Positions 8,264 through 16,172 of a DNA stretch of 64,000 bases are shown here, in pieces (the stretch's first letter is position 1; each line of letters starts with the position of its first letter). The notes beneath the pieces were generated by a model that ran no database searches, was not told the DNA's origin, and was given only the letters and a program-made list of their open reading frames with translations. Both the position numbers and the translations under genes were made by a program. Source of the DNA: Rheinheimera soli (GTDB lineage: Bacteria > Pseudomonadota > Gammaproteobacteria > Enterobacterales > Alteromonadaceae); NCBI RefSeq assembly GCF_021290985.1, contig NZ_JAJOYU010000024.1:1-64000 (forward strand). Reading direction: 5' to 3'.

Positions 8264-9380
8264 TACGCCGGTGGCTGTTACCGCCTCTGAATCGCCACTC
8301 CCAAATGAAACGGTTAAAAAAGAACCGATAAAAAATGAAATGCCAAAAAGTGAAAGCTCAAGGCCTGCTAAAACGGGCCGGGCTGTCGCCTGGTTTTCTT
8401 TATTACTAAATATAGCGCTGGTTGGCGTTATAGCCGCTGCTGTCTGGTGGTTATGGCCACAATGGACAACAGTGCAGCAACAACAGTTGCAACTTCAACA
8501 GCAGCAACAGCAACAAACTGAACAAGGTAAGCTGCAGCTTCAGCAATTGACCGATCAGGTACAACAGCAACTGGCTTTGGTCGCGGACCAACAAAAACAA
8601 CAGCAAAGCCTGGATCTGCAGCAACAACAGGCCCTGCTTCAGTTGCAACTTGAGAGCAAAAAACAATTAAGCAATGGCCGTACCTGGCAGTTGTGGCAAA
8701 TTCAGCAGCTGTTGCAATTGGCCGGACAAAAAATCTGGTTAGAGCAAGATATGCCGGCAGCATTACGTTTATTGCAAGGTGCCGAACAACAATTGGCCTT
8801 ACTGCAGGACAGCAGCATGCAGCCGTTGCGTCAGGCAATTCAGACTGATTTAGCTGAACTGCAAAAAAACACAGTGCCGGACTTAGCCAAAATTCAGCTG
8901 GCCTTAACCAGCTTACGTAAAACTGTGAACGATTTACCGCTGCGCCAAAGTGAACGGGTATTGGATGAAACACCAGTTGTAGCTATCGCGGCAGAGGCTG
9001 ACTGGCAATCCACCCTGATCCAACACTGGAATTCGTTCTGGAGTTCATTAGTGCATGTGCGTCCGACTCAGCCAGAAGATTTGTCTGTGTTAACGGCAGG
9101 TCAGCAACTGAGTTTACGTAACACCTTACAACAGCAGTTGTTACTGGCAGAGCTGGCCGCTATGAAATATCAGCCAGAGCTGTATCAGGCTGCATTGCAG
9201 CAGGCTATGGATACCTTACAGCGTTATTTTGCAGCTGTAGATCCACAAGTCAGTTCTGCATCTGAACAGCTGGTACAACTGGCGGGTTTAGCTGTGGCTT
9301 TTCCTGCTCCTGCTGCATTGGAATCAACAGCTGTGCTTGATCAAGTGATGCGTCAAAGCATGGTGGAGAGCAGTCAATGA
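8256..9380 (+). CDS. hemX: HemX, membrane-anchored uroporphyrinogen-III C-methyltransferase-like protein
   Basis: 374 residues. A charged cytoplasmic tail of about 45 residues, one membrane helix (about 46-68), then a very glutamine-rich coiled coil (about 72-145) and a helical C-terminal region. HemX is conserved in the hem operon but lacks an obvious SAM-binding site; despite the inherited name, catalytic activity is unproven. It overlaps hemD by 8 bp and hemY by 4 bp (ATGA), so all three are translationally coupled. The Q-run is longer than in most coiled coils. Confidence 0.88.
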   Translation: MTDTPVAVTASESPLPNETVKKEPIKNEMPKSESSRPAKTGRAVAWFSLLLNIALVGVIAAAVWWLWPQWTTVQQQQLQLQQQQQQQTEQGKLQLQQLTDQVQQQLALVADQQKQQQSLDLQQQQALLQLQLESKKQLSNGRTWQLWQIQQLLQLAGQKIWLEQDMPAALRLLQGAEQQLALLQDSSMQPLRQAIQTDLAELQKNTVPDLAKIQLALTSLRKTVNDLPLRQSERVLDETPVVAIAAEADWQSTLIQHWNSFWSSLVHVRPTQPEDLSVLTAGQQLSLRNTLQQQLLLAELAAMKYQPELYQAALQQAMDTLQRYFAAVDPQVSSASEQLVQLAGLAVAFPAPAALESTAVLDQVMRQSMVESSQ

Positions 9381-10459
9381 TCCGTTTGCTGATAGTGGTT
9401 TTACTGCTGGCCGCTGCCATGTGGGTGGGACCCTGGCTAACGCAGAATCCGGGTTACCTGATGCTGGTGCTGGGTCCATGGACAGTGGAAATGACGCTGA
9501 TAGGTTTTGCCATTGTTTTGCTGTTGAGCTTGAGTTTGTTGTGGCTGAGTTTACGCATTTTACGGCCCTTGTTAGGTTTTCGTAACTGGACCTTAAACCC
9601 CTTTCGTGGTCGTCAGCAACGCAAAGCCCGTTTAGCTTTTGAGCAAGCTGCTTTGGCTTTAGCGGCTGGCCGTTTTCAGGAGGCTGAGCAGTATTTTGAT
9701 CGCTCTGACGCTATGCCTGAATTCACTATACTGCGCCAGAGTATGGCTTGTTACGCTGCGTTGCAGGCCGGACATGCGACCAAAGCTATGCAACTGGCTG
9801 AGCAACTGGATGCAACCCAGGCTCAGAGTTGTTATGTCAAAGCAGATTTATTGCTGCGCCAGAATCAGGCTAAAGCTGCGCTGGAGTTATTGCAGCCTCA
9901 TATGCTGTTGCCTGCTGATGCACCTTTATTAGCGCCTCTGTATTTTCAGGCGCTGTTAGCTGCAGGCCATAATATTGAAGTCTTCCATACAGTGCTTAAA
10001 GCCATAGAACAAAAGTGGTTTACCAAGGTGCAGTGGCAAGCGCAGCGTTATCAGATTTATCCACAGGCCATCCGTAATCTGGCGGCGCAGGGCGTGTTTG
10101 ACGAAAGCAGTGATTATTGGCTGGCCTTGCCGTCGAAAGAGCGTAAGTCTATGGCCGCTGTAGTGGGCCGCGTTTGGGCTAAAGTTAAAGCGGGTCAGGT
10201 AGAGCAGGCTGAAAAGCTGCTGGTTGATAACTTGGCTTATAGTGACTTGCCATTGGTATGGCCTGTGCTGAGACAAATTCCGTTAAAACGTCATGTGGTA
10301 TTGCTGCGTAAACAGCTGCAGCACTGGTTACGTGATCACAAAGAAGATGCTGTGCTTTATGCAACGCTTGCCTATTGTGCCGAGCAAGACGGCGAACCTA
10401 TACAAGCCGAAATGGCTTGGCAAAAGGCATTACAGTTTCAGCCTGGTTTGAAAACTTGA
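9377..10459 (+). CDS. hemY: HemY, TPR membrane protein of the heme operon
   Basis: 360 residues. Two N-terminal membrane helices (about 1-22 and 36-63) are followed by helical TPR-like repeats, including ARLAFEQAALALAAGRFQEAEQYF and LYATLAYCAEQDGEPIQAEMAWQKAL (each split by turns). HemY is conserved at this place; its role in late heme synthesis or protein coordination is not settled. The start overlaps the hemX stop. Confidence 0.9.
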   Translation: MIRLLIVVLLLAAAMWVGPWLTQNPGYLMLVLGPWTVEMTLIGFAIVLLLSLSLLWLSLRILRPLLGFRNWTLNPFRGRQQRKARLAFEQAALALAAGRFQEAEQYFDRSDAMPEFTILRQSMACYAALQAGHATKAMQLAEQLDATQAQSCYVKADLLLRQNQAKAALELLQPHMLLPADAPLLAPLYFQALLAAGHNIEVFHTVLKAIEQKWFTKVQWQAQRYQIYPQAIRNLAAQGVFDESSDYWLALPSKERKSMAAVVGRVWAKVKAGQVEQAEKLLVDNLAYSDLPLVWPVLRQIPLKRHVVLLRKQLQHWLRDHKEDAVLYATLAYCAEQDGEPIQAEMAWQKALQFQPGLKT

Positions 10460-10462
10460 CGT

Positions 10463-10972
10463 ATGTCATCTGAGCTATTAACAGGCCTTGCACCAGTTCT
10501 TGGTGCCAGGCCTCGTATCTTGTTGCTCGGCAGTATGCCAGGCGCAGCTTCTCTTCTTGAACAACGTTATTACGCCCATCCGCGCAATTTATTCTGGCCT
10601 TTTATGCAGCAGCTATTTGCTATTCCGGTTGAGCTTGGCTATCAGCAGCGTTGTCAGTTACTTACAGCACAAGGTATTGCCTTGTGGGATGTGATTGCAC
10701 ACTGCGAAAGACAAGGCAGTCTGGATAGTGCCATTAAAAAAAACAGCGTGATTTGTAATGCGATACCGCAATTGCTGGAAACAGAACCTGAAATTTTAAA
10801 GATTTGTTTTAATGGTGCCAAAGCAGCAGAAGAGTTTAAACGGCATCTGCTGCCACTGGTGAAGCATCGTACTGATATAGATTATTTTCAGTTGCCGTCC
10901 AGCAGCCCCGCTCATGCCAGTCAAGGCAAAGAGCAAAAGCTGGTGGTATGGGCTAAAGCTTTATTGGAATAA
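10463..10972 (+). CDS. DNA-deoxyinosine glycosylase (UDG superfamily, family 6-like)
   Basis: 169 residues. LLLGSMPGAASL near residue 20 is the UDG motif A, with the tract YYAHPRNLFWPF that follows it in hypoxanthine-DNA glycosylases; LPSSSPAHA near 143 is the motif B. Such enzymes excise deaminated purines such as hypoxanthine in base excision repair. ATG is 3 bp after hemY, so it is probably the last gene of the hem transcript. The 3' end overlaps the convergent TonB_C gene by 12 bp. A mug-type G/U glycosylase is the nearest alternative, but the NPG(L/K) motif of Mug is absent. Confidence 0.85.
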   Translation: MSSELLTGLAPVLGARPRILLLGSMPGAASLLEQRYYAHPRNLFWPFMQQLFAIPVELGYQQRCQLLTAQGIALWDVIAHCERQGSLDSAIKKNSVICNAIPQLLETEPEILKICFNGAKAAEEFKRHLLPLVKHRTDIDYFQLPSSSPAHASQGKEQKLVVWAKALLE

Positions 10973-12322
10973 GACTTCTAATTCTGGTGTAGCTAAGAAA
11001 CCAGCGGCTTTAGCTTTGTCAAAAACGGCTTTTGCTTCATCAGTTTTCTTTTCTGTAAGCAGTTCAATGGCTTGCCAGCCTAAAGCAACAGGATCCTTCT
11101 GTTCCTGTAAATAGTTCATCCAGCCTTTGTCAAATAGAGCCCTTGCCTGCTGGGCTTCCAGCAGACCATTGCGGGCGGCTTGATCCAACCAGAATTCATC
11201 TGTCCATTCTTTAGGATGCTTACGGATAAGCTTGAGATACATTTTATCTTTGGCGTGCAACGGTGCTTTACCCGTAGTGTGGTTCAGATCCCAGGGCGCA
11301 ATTTTGTAATCGCCCGCTTTGCTGATAAAACTTAGGGTATCGCCTTGGGTAAAAGGTACTTCACCCGAAAGTACAGTCAACTGCTCAAGTTTTTTCTGCT
11401 GATTTACCTTGAGCAGTGCAGTGCCGCTAAAAGCTTGCATAGGAACTGCTCTAGCTTTTTCTACTTTGAAATCTGAGAGTTGAGGTAACTCTTGCGTGCT
11501 AAGGTTCAGATCCACAGCACCACTGGACGACTGATCTAAATAATTCAGTAAAATTGCATTAGTGTATTGAGAGTAAGCTACACCAGCTCTTGCCGCAGGC
11601 CATGAATCCTTGATCAAGGACTGCATTAGCTTTTTGCGCCATTGTTCTTGGCCGTCAACCGCCAGACTGTAATCCAGAGTAATTCTGCGTATGGATTTAC
11701 CTGATGATGGTTGATAACGCCATTGACGTAATGCTTGCTCAGATACTTCATCAAAAACTCCGGCAGGGAAACTGTGCTGGGTTTTTGCGTAGACCACTTC
11801 ACCTTGTTCATCGATCAAAAATCGCACTAAGGCGAATCCCTGAGTGCCTTTTCGTGCAGCACTGACTGGATATTTGGGTTCAATCCGTTCAATGACTTCA
11901 GGTTGAGTGTTGTGGTCAAACAAAGCTGATGCGGATTTTCGTTGTTCCAGCATTGTGGCATAAGAGGGCACCAGTTTATTTTTCCACAAGGCCAGCTCTT
12001 GATGTGCACGCTGTTTTTGTTCTGTATTGAGTTCAGTATCCAGAATGTCTAAGCCACTTTTTGCATTCGGGTGGTCCAATTCAGCAGCAATCAGAAAGTA
12101 AAGATAGGCGAGCGATAAATCCTGCTCCATGCCTTGACCTTTCATGGCCATGACCGCGAGATTAAAAGCCGCAAGTTCATTACCTAAAGGCACTAAGCGT
12201 TCAAACTCAGCTTTTGCCTGCTGATACTGTTGTTGTTGATACAACTGCCCGGCCTGATAAAAATCGGCCTGAACTAAAAATGATGTCAGCAAGGCTGAGC
12301 TGAGTAAAAGTTGTTTTAACAT
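10961..12322 (-). CDS. Exported TonB C-terminal domain protein with Sel1-like repeats
   Basis: 453 residues. A cleavable signal peptide (about 1-19, ending LVQA) replaces the uncleaved anchor of classical TonB. Residues 20-92 form Sel1/TPR-like helices (FYQAGQLYQQQQYQQAKAEF; AFNLAVMAMKGQGMEQDL). Residues 146-220 are a TonB_C domain (RIEPKYPVSAARKGTQGFA, FDEVSEQALRQWRYQPS). The C-terminal 230 residues match no family I can name. With no membrane anchor, no Pro-rich spacer and no exbB/exbD nearby, it is unlikely to energise receptors; a periplasmic structural role is inference. Confidence 0.75.
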   Translation of the reverse strand: MLKQLLLSSALLTSFLVQADFYQAGQLYQQQQYQQAKAEFERLVPLGNELAAFNLAVMAMKGQGMEQDLSLAYLYFLIAAELDHPNAKSGLDILDTELNTEQKQRAHQELALWKNKLVPSYATMLEQRKSASALFDHNTQPEVIERIEPKYPVSAARKGTQGFALVRFLIDEQGEVVYAKTQHSFPAGVFDEVSEQALRQWRYQPSSGKSIRRITLDYSLAVDGQEQWRKKLMQSLIKDSWPAARAGVAYSQYTNAILLNYLDQSSSGAVDLNLSTQELPQLSDFKVEKARAVPMQAFSGTALLKVNQQKKLEQLTVLSGEVPFTQGDTLSFISKAGDYKIAPWDLNHTTGKAPLHAKDKMYLKLIRKHPKEWTDEFWLDQAARNGLLEAQQARALFDKGWMNYLQEQKDPVALGWQAIELLTEKKTDEAKAVFDKAKAAGFLATPELEVLFQ

Positions 12323-12393
12323 CCGTTGTTCCTGACTACTCTATAAAGCTGTACTAAATGTTATCCACAAAAGGTTGCAAGGTAAACATTTTG

Positions 12394-12732
12394 TTAAGCC
12401 ATTTTGCTGCCATTCGATACTGCTTGTTCCGGCACTGCCAAAACCACGGCACCATCAGGCCGATAAAAGCCTGTGATCAGGCATTCAGAGCGAAAAGGGC
12501 CTATTTGTTTGGTGGGGAAGTTCACCACCCCAATCACTTGTTTGCCCAGCAACTGTTCTTTGTTGTACAAGGCTGTGATTTGAGCACTGGATTGTTTCAC
12601 GCCGATGTCAGGGCCAAAATCTACTTTGAGTTTGTAAGCAGGTTTTCGTGCTTCTGGAAAATCTGTCGCTTCAATCACAGTACCTACCCGAAGTTCAACC
12701 AGAGCAAACTCTTCCCAACTGATTAATTCCAT
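12394..12732 (-). CDS. CsaA-like tRNA-binding domain protein
   Basis: 112 residues from ATG 12732, preceded by AAGAGTG; an in-frame ATG 24 bp further up (12756) has no better site. It is a single OB-fold tRNA-binding domain: [27 protein letters not shown], then [10 protein letters not shown] and the C-terminal tail [11 protein letters not shown]. Stand-alone proteins of this size are CsaA/YgjH-like dimers that bind tRNA or act as export chaperones. The TonB_C gene lies 71 bp downstream in the same direction. Confidence 0.88.
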   Translation of the reverse strand: MELISWEEFALVELRVGTVIEATDFPEARKPAYKLKVDFGPDIGVKQSSAQITALYNKEQLLGKQVIGVVNFPTKQIGPFRSECLITGFYRPDGAVVLAVPEQAVSNGSKMA

Positions 12733-13128
12733 AGCTATCACTCTTTTATTAAACAATCACTTAGCTTTGCACACCCCGGGCAGTGTTGTCATGAGTTTTG
12801 CGCCCAAGAGCCAACCCTGTGAAAGGAACTTAACAAGAGTATAAAATTTCGCCTTGACAGAAAAAGCAAATGCATAAATATTAAATGACATCGCTTATTT
12901 AGTTTTGACCTTTTATGACTTCAATCCACGCCTGCTCAATCACATTTGCCCGGACAGCAGCTCCGGCAAATCTGCATGCGTGCTCCACTGATTACCACTT
13001 ATCCGAGTGGTTCGACGAATAAATATCCGCAATTAATCTGACCGAATTTTATATGCAGCTTTGCGGCTGCCTGTAAAACCATGGCCTTTGGCCGTTTTAA
13101 AATCATAAAAAGAAGCAGGAAAATAAAA
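12733..13128. other. Divergent intergenic region, 396 bp, no gene
   Basis: Separates csaA-like (minus) and the S51 protein gene (plus). TTGACA at 12854-12859 is a good -35, but the best -10 at 17 bp (AATATT) is poor. A near-perfect hairpin (TTTGCCCGGA 12945-12954 with TCCGGCAAA 12962-12970, one bulged C) and a smaller one (GCAGC...GCTGC near 13051-13068) lie in what would be the long leader of the plus-strand gene. No ORF or RNA gene was recognised. Confidence 0.5.
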
Positions 13129-14517
13129 ATGAAAGCACCTCTCTTAGGCGTGTTGGCGTTGCTATTCAGCAGCCACAGCTTCGCCTGTTTGCAACAAGAA
13201 AGCGAAAACAATAATACCGAAAGCGCAGCCGATGGAGCTTTATGCAGTGGCACTGCAGTAGCCGCCAGCATAGGTAGTAGTTCGGATGTAGACTGGTATT
13301 ATTTTGACACTACGGCAACCGGAGATATCAGCGTCAGTTTAAGTCATGGCTCTGGCAAAGACTTTGACTGGTTTCTGTATCGCAGCTCCGGCAGTTATAT
13401 TATGTCGGGTCAAAGCAGTGCTAATCCGGAAAGCGGCACTTACACCGCATCTCCGGCAGGGCGGCATTACATCAAAGTGACCCGTTATAGCGGTACCGGC
13501 ACTTATCAGCTGACCGCAAACTTTGTCGGTAGCACGGGCGGCGGTGGTGGTGAAAATCCTCCTCCAACAGGAGGCTGTAACTATGGAGCCCGGCCGTCAA
13601 AGCCGAGTAATTTAACCAGTTATATCACAGGCTCGGCCACTGACACTTGTGTCACTTTATCCAATCCGGCCTTGTTGCTGATGGGCGGTGGCGCAGATGT
13701 GGACAATGCTTTTAGCTTAAGAGTTGGGCCACATATTCAGGGCGGCAATATTGTAGTGCTGCGCACTGCGGGTACCAATGCGTACAACAGCTATCTGCAG
13801 GGCTTAACCAATGCTGCTTCTGTCGAAACTATTATTGTGGATACAGTGACCAAAGCCAATATGGATTATGTGGATTGGGCTATTCGTTCTGCTGAATTTG
13901 TTTGGCTGGCGGGTGGTGATCAGTCTGCTTATCTGAATGCCTGGCAAGGTACCAAGGTGCAGGCTGCTATTCAGCATGTGTATGACAAAGGCGGTGTAGT
14001 AGGTGGTACTTCAGCAGGTGACCATGTGCTAAGTCAGCATATTTATGATCCGGATGGTGTAGCTGGTGCTATCAGCGCTGAAGCAGTGACAAATTTCTGC
14101 CATGCAACCATTAATATCAGTACAGGTTTCCTGAACTTCCCCGCCATGCAAGGCGTGATCAACGATACCCATTTCCGTCAACGCGATCGGATGGGACGCT
14201 CTATGGTGTTTCAGGCCAAAGTGGGCGCAGCCAGTCGTGTAGTGGCGATTTCAGAAGCGACGTCCTTGTTTGTAAACAGCGCGGGTCAGGGCATAGTGGA
14301 TGGCACTAATGAAGTTTATATCCTGAGATCAGATGCTCAAACTCAGTATGCTCAAACCAGCTGTGGTTTACCTGTGAAGGTGAATAACCTGATGCGGTAT
14401 AAACTGGTGAGCGGCGATCAGTACAACCTGATCAATAACACTACTTCTATAGTGCCAACCCGAATCAGCCTTGATGGCAGTAAAGCGAGTTTCTACACAC
14501 CAACCAGTCCATATTAG
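13129..14517 (+). CDS. Secreted cyanophycinase-like peptidase (S51 family) with PPC domain
   Basis: 462 residues from ATG 13129 (GCAGGA 9-14 bp upstream). Order: signal peptide (about 1-19, ending SFA before C20); a PPC-type beta domain, about 30-132 (DVDWYYFDTTATGDISVSL, GRHYIKVTRYSGTGTYQLT); a Gly/Pro linker 137-148; then an S51 fold with GGGAD near 186, AGGDQ at 261-265 and nucleophile S295 in GGTSAGD. Cyanophycinases cleave beta-Asp-Arg cyanophycin, and S51 relatives cleave Asp-X peptides. The signal peptide and PPC domain indicate an extracellular or periplasmic enzyme. Substrate is not certain. No cyanophycin synthetase is present in the window. Confidence 0.85.
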   Translation: MKAPLLGVLALLFSSHSFACLQQESENNNTESAADGALCSGTAVAASIGSSSDVDWYYFDTTATGDISVSLSHGSGKDFDWFLYRSSGSYIMSGQSSANPESGTYTASPAGRHYIKVTRYSGTGTYQLTANFVGSTGGGGGENPPPTGGCNYGARPSKPSNLTSYITGSATDTCVTLSNPALLLMGGGADVDNAFSLRVGPHIQGGNIVVLRTAGTNAYNSYLQGLTNAASVETIIVDTVTKANMDYVDWAIRSAEFVWLAGGDQSAYLNAWQGTKVQAAIQHVYDKGGVVGGTSAGDHVLSQHIYDPDGVAGAISAEAVTNFCHATINISTGFLNFPAMQGVINDTHFRQRDRMGRSMVFQAKVGAASRVVAISEATSLFVNSAGQGIVDGTNEVYILRSDAQTQYAQTSCGLPVKVNNLMRYKLVSGDQYNLINNTTSIVPTRISLDGSKASFYTPTSPY

Positions 14518-14568
14518 GGGTAGCAGTAAAGCGAGTCTCTATACATGCAGCAGTCCGTACTAACGGAC
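14477..14568 (+). repeat. Imperfect 46-bp tandem duplication across the end of the S51 gene
   Basis: Unit 1 (14477-14522) contains the last 12 codons and the stop; unit 2 (14523-14568) follows directly. By direct comparison 34 of 46 positions match, starting with 14 identical bases (GCAGTAAAGCGAGT). Unit 2 is untranslated in the present gene. Confidence 0.8.
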
Positions 14569-14584
14569 AAGTTGGTGTAATCAA

Positions 14585-14604
14585 AAAGCCAAAGGACTGG
14601 CTTT
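14585..14604. terminator. Terminator-type hairpin between convergent genes
   Basis: AAAGCCA (14585-14591) pairs with TGGCTTT (14598-14604) around a 6-base loop. On the minus strand the stem ends in a run of five T, so it best serves the thioesterase gene; on the plus strand the T tract is only three. Confidence 0.5.
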
Positions 14605-14612
14605 ACTCCTGC

Positions 14613-15032
14613 TTAGATATCGATTTGGTTTGCCAGTCGAGGCTCCAGACGCTGCTTTAAATCGCCCTCAATCACTACAGCACGACCGGTTTTTTTATCC
14701 AGACAGACAAAAGTGATATTGGCGTCGGCCACTAAAATGTCAGTGCCATCCAACCAGATTTTCTGGTGAATGACAGAGCTTTTGGTATTAATAGCGCTGA
14801 ATTCGGTATCAATACGTAGTTGCTGGCCCATGGTGGCCTGAGCTCTGTAGTTGATATTGATATTGACGATCACCCAAGCCAGACCTATGGCTTCGAAATG
14901 CTCGATATCGCCATGTTGTTCCAGATAACCCCAGCGGGCTTCTTCCAGAAATTCTAAATAACGGGCGTTATTGACGTGCTGGTAACCATCCAGGTGATAA
15001 CCCCGGACTTTGATATAAGTGTGATGTAGCAT
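14613..15032 (-). CDS. Acyl-CoA thioesterase, hot-dog fold (FadM/YbgC-like)
   Basis: 139 residues from ATG 15032, which has GAGGG 4-8 bp upstream; the longer reading from 15071 has no ribosome site. The motif YHLDGYQHVNNARYLEFLE is the 4-hydroxybenzoyl-CoA thioesterase-type signature with the catalytic Asp, and WVIVNININYRAQ follows as the central helix-strand segment. The length and motif fit FadM (TesC), which hydrolyses long-chain acyl-CoAs; the exact chain preference is not readable. Divergent from murB. Confidence 0.85.
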   Translation of the reverse strand: MLHHTYIKVRGYHLDGYQHVNNARYLEFLEEARWGYLEQHGDIEHFEAIGLAWVIVNININYRAQATMGQQLRIDTEFSAINTKSSVIHQKIWLDGTDILVADANITFVCLDKKTGRAVVIEGDLKQRLEPRLANQIDI

Positions 15033-15122
15033 AAAACCCTCTGGTTGGACCTGTTTGGGCCATAATGCCATAAATTTTGTTTGGGGTTAATGAGGTTTTT
15101 CCTGCACAAGACTGAGATTTTT

Positions 15123-15151
15123 TTGGTCTGCTGCGCTGGAACCAGTAGAAT
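15123..15151 (+). promoter_or_regulatory. Sigma-70-type promoter for murB
   Basis: TTGGTC (15123-15128) and TAGAAT (15146-15151) are 17 bp apart and lie 29 bp before the murB ATG in the divergent gap. Confidence 0.55.
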
Positions 15152-15179
15152 AAGCGCACTTTGGTTATTTGGTGCTTTT

Positions 15180-16172
15180 ATGCGTCTGTTACAGCAGCTC
15201 TCTGCTAAACCCTATTCCACTTTTGCATTGGATACACGGCTTGCCGAATTGGTTGAGCTGGAGTCTTTGGCTGAATTAATGGCCTATCAGCCTGCAGTTA
15301 CTCCCATGTTATTAGGTGAGGGCAGCAATAGCATTTTCCTGACCGATCAAAGTCAGACTGTTTTACGTTATTTATCCAAAAGCCGGACTCTGCTGTCAGA
15401 AGACGAAAAACATGTACAACTGCATATAGAAGCAGGAGATAACTGGCATCAACTGGTCAGTTGGACTGTAGCTCAGGGCTGGTGGGGGCTAGAAAACCTG
15501 TCGTTAATACCAGGAAGCGTAGGCGCAGCTCCGGTGCAAAACATCGGTGCTTATGGTGCTGAATTGGCTGATTGTTGCGATTATGTCGATTTTTTTCACT
15601 GGCAAAGCCGTAAGGTACAGCGTTTAAGCAAAAGCAATTGTGGTTTTGGCTACCGTGACAGCATTTTTAAAACGGCTCTTGCCGGTCAGGGCCTGATAGT
15701 CGCTGTGGGGTTGACGCTGAAAAAACAAGGCAAGCCAAAATTAGGCTACAAAGGCCTAGAGCATTTAAATCAGCACAGCAGTGTTGCTGAAGTAGCAGAT
15801 GCCGTAATTGCGGTGCGTCAGTCCAAATTACCTGACCCAGCGGTCTTGCCAAACTGTGGCAGCTTTTTTAAAAACCCCATAGTGAGCCAGTCTGAATTTG
15901 AAGCTATTCAAAGTCGTTATTCTGCAATGCCTTTTTATCCGCAGGCTGACGGTCAGGTGAAATTGGCAGCTGGCTGGCTGATTGAACAAACCGGGTTAAA
16001 AGGTCAGCGTATTGGCTATGTCGGCTGTTATGAAAAACAAGCGCTGGTGCTGGTGAATTTTGGCCGGGGCACAGCCGCAGATTTACAACAGATGATTAGC
16101 TTAATACAGCAAAAAGTTGCAGCACAGTTTGCTGTTCAGCTGGAACCTGAGGTGCGCTTACTTGGCCAGTGA
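15180..16172 (+). CDS. murB: UDP-N-acetylenolpyruvoylglucosamine reductase
   Basis: 330 residues from ATG 15180 (MRLLQQL); the in-frame ATG at 15081 would read through the promoter. A FAD-dependent enzyme that makes UDP-MurNAc in the cytoplasm. Visible: GEGSNSIF for FAD phosphates, LSLIPGSVGAAPVQNIGAYG, and S228 in NCGSFFKNP, the proton donor (S229 in E. coli). The type I MurB length fits. The 3' end overlaps birA by about 11 bp. Confidence 0.95.
   Translation: MRLLQQLSAKPYSTFALDTRLAELVELESLAELMAYQPAVTPMLLGEGSNSIFLTDQSQTVLRYLSKSRTLLSEDEKHVQLHIEAGDNWHQLVSWTVAQGWWGLENLSLIPGSVGAAPVQNIGAYGAELADCCDYVDFFHWQSRKVQRLSKSNCGFGYRDSIFKTALAGQGLIVAVGLTLKKQGKPKLGYKGLEHLNQHSSVAEVADAVIAVRQSKLPDPAVLPNCGSFFKNPIVSQSEFEAIQSRYSAMPFYPQADGQVKLAAGWLIEQTGLKGQRIGYVGCYEKQALVLVNFGRGTAADLQQMISLIQQKVAAQFAVQLEPEVRLLGQ

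Noticed and set aside
8461..8660. CRISPR or minisatellite suggested by CAG/CAA periodicity
   Set aside because: The period is the glutamine codon; there are no spacers or longer unit.
8428..8973. 181-residue minus-strand frame inside hemX
   Set aside because: Shadow of the CAG/CAA-rich hemX coding strand.
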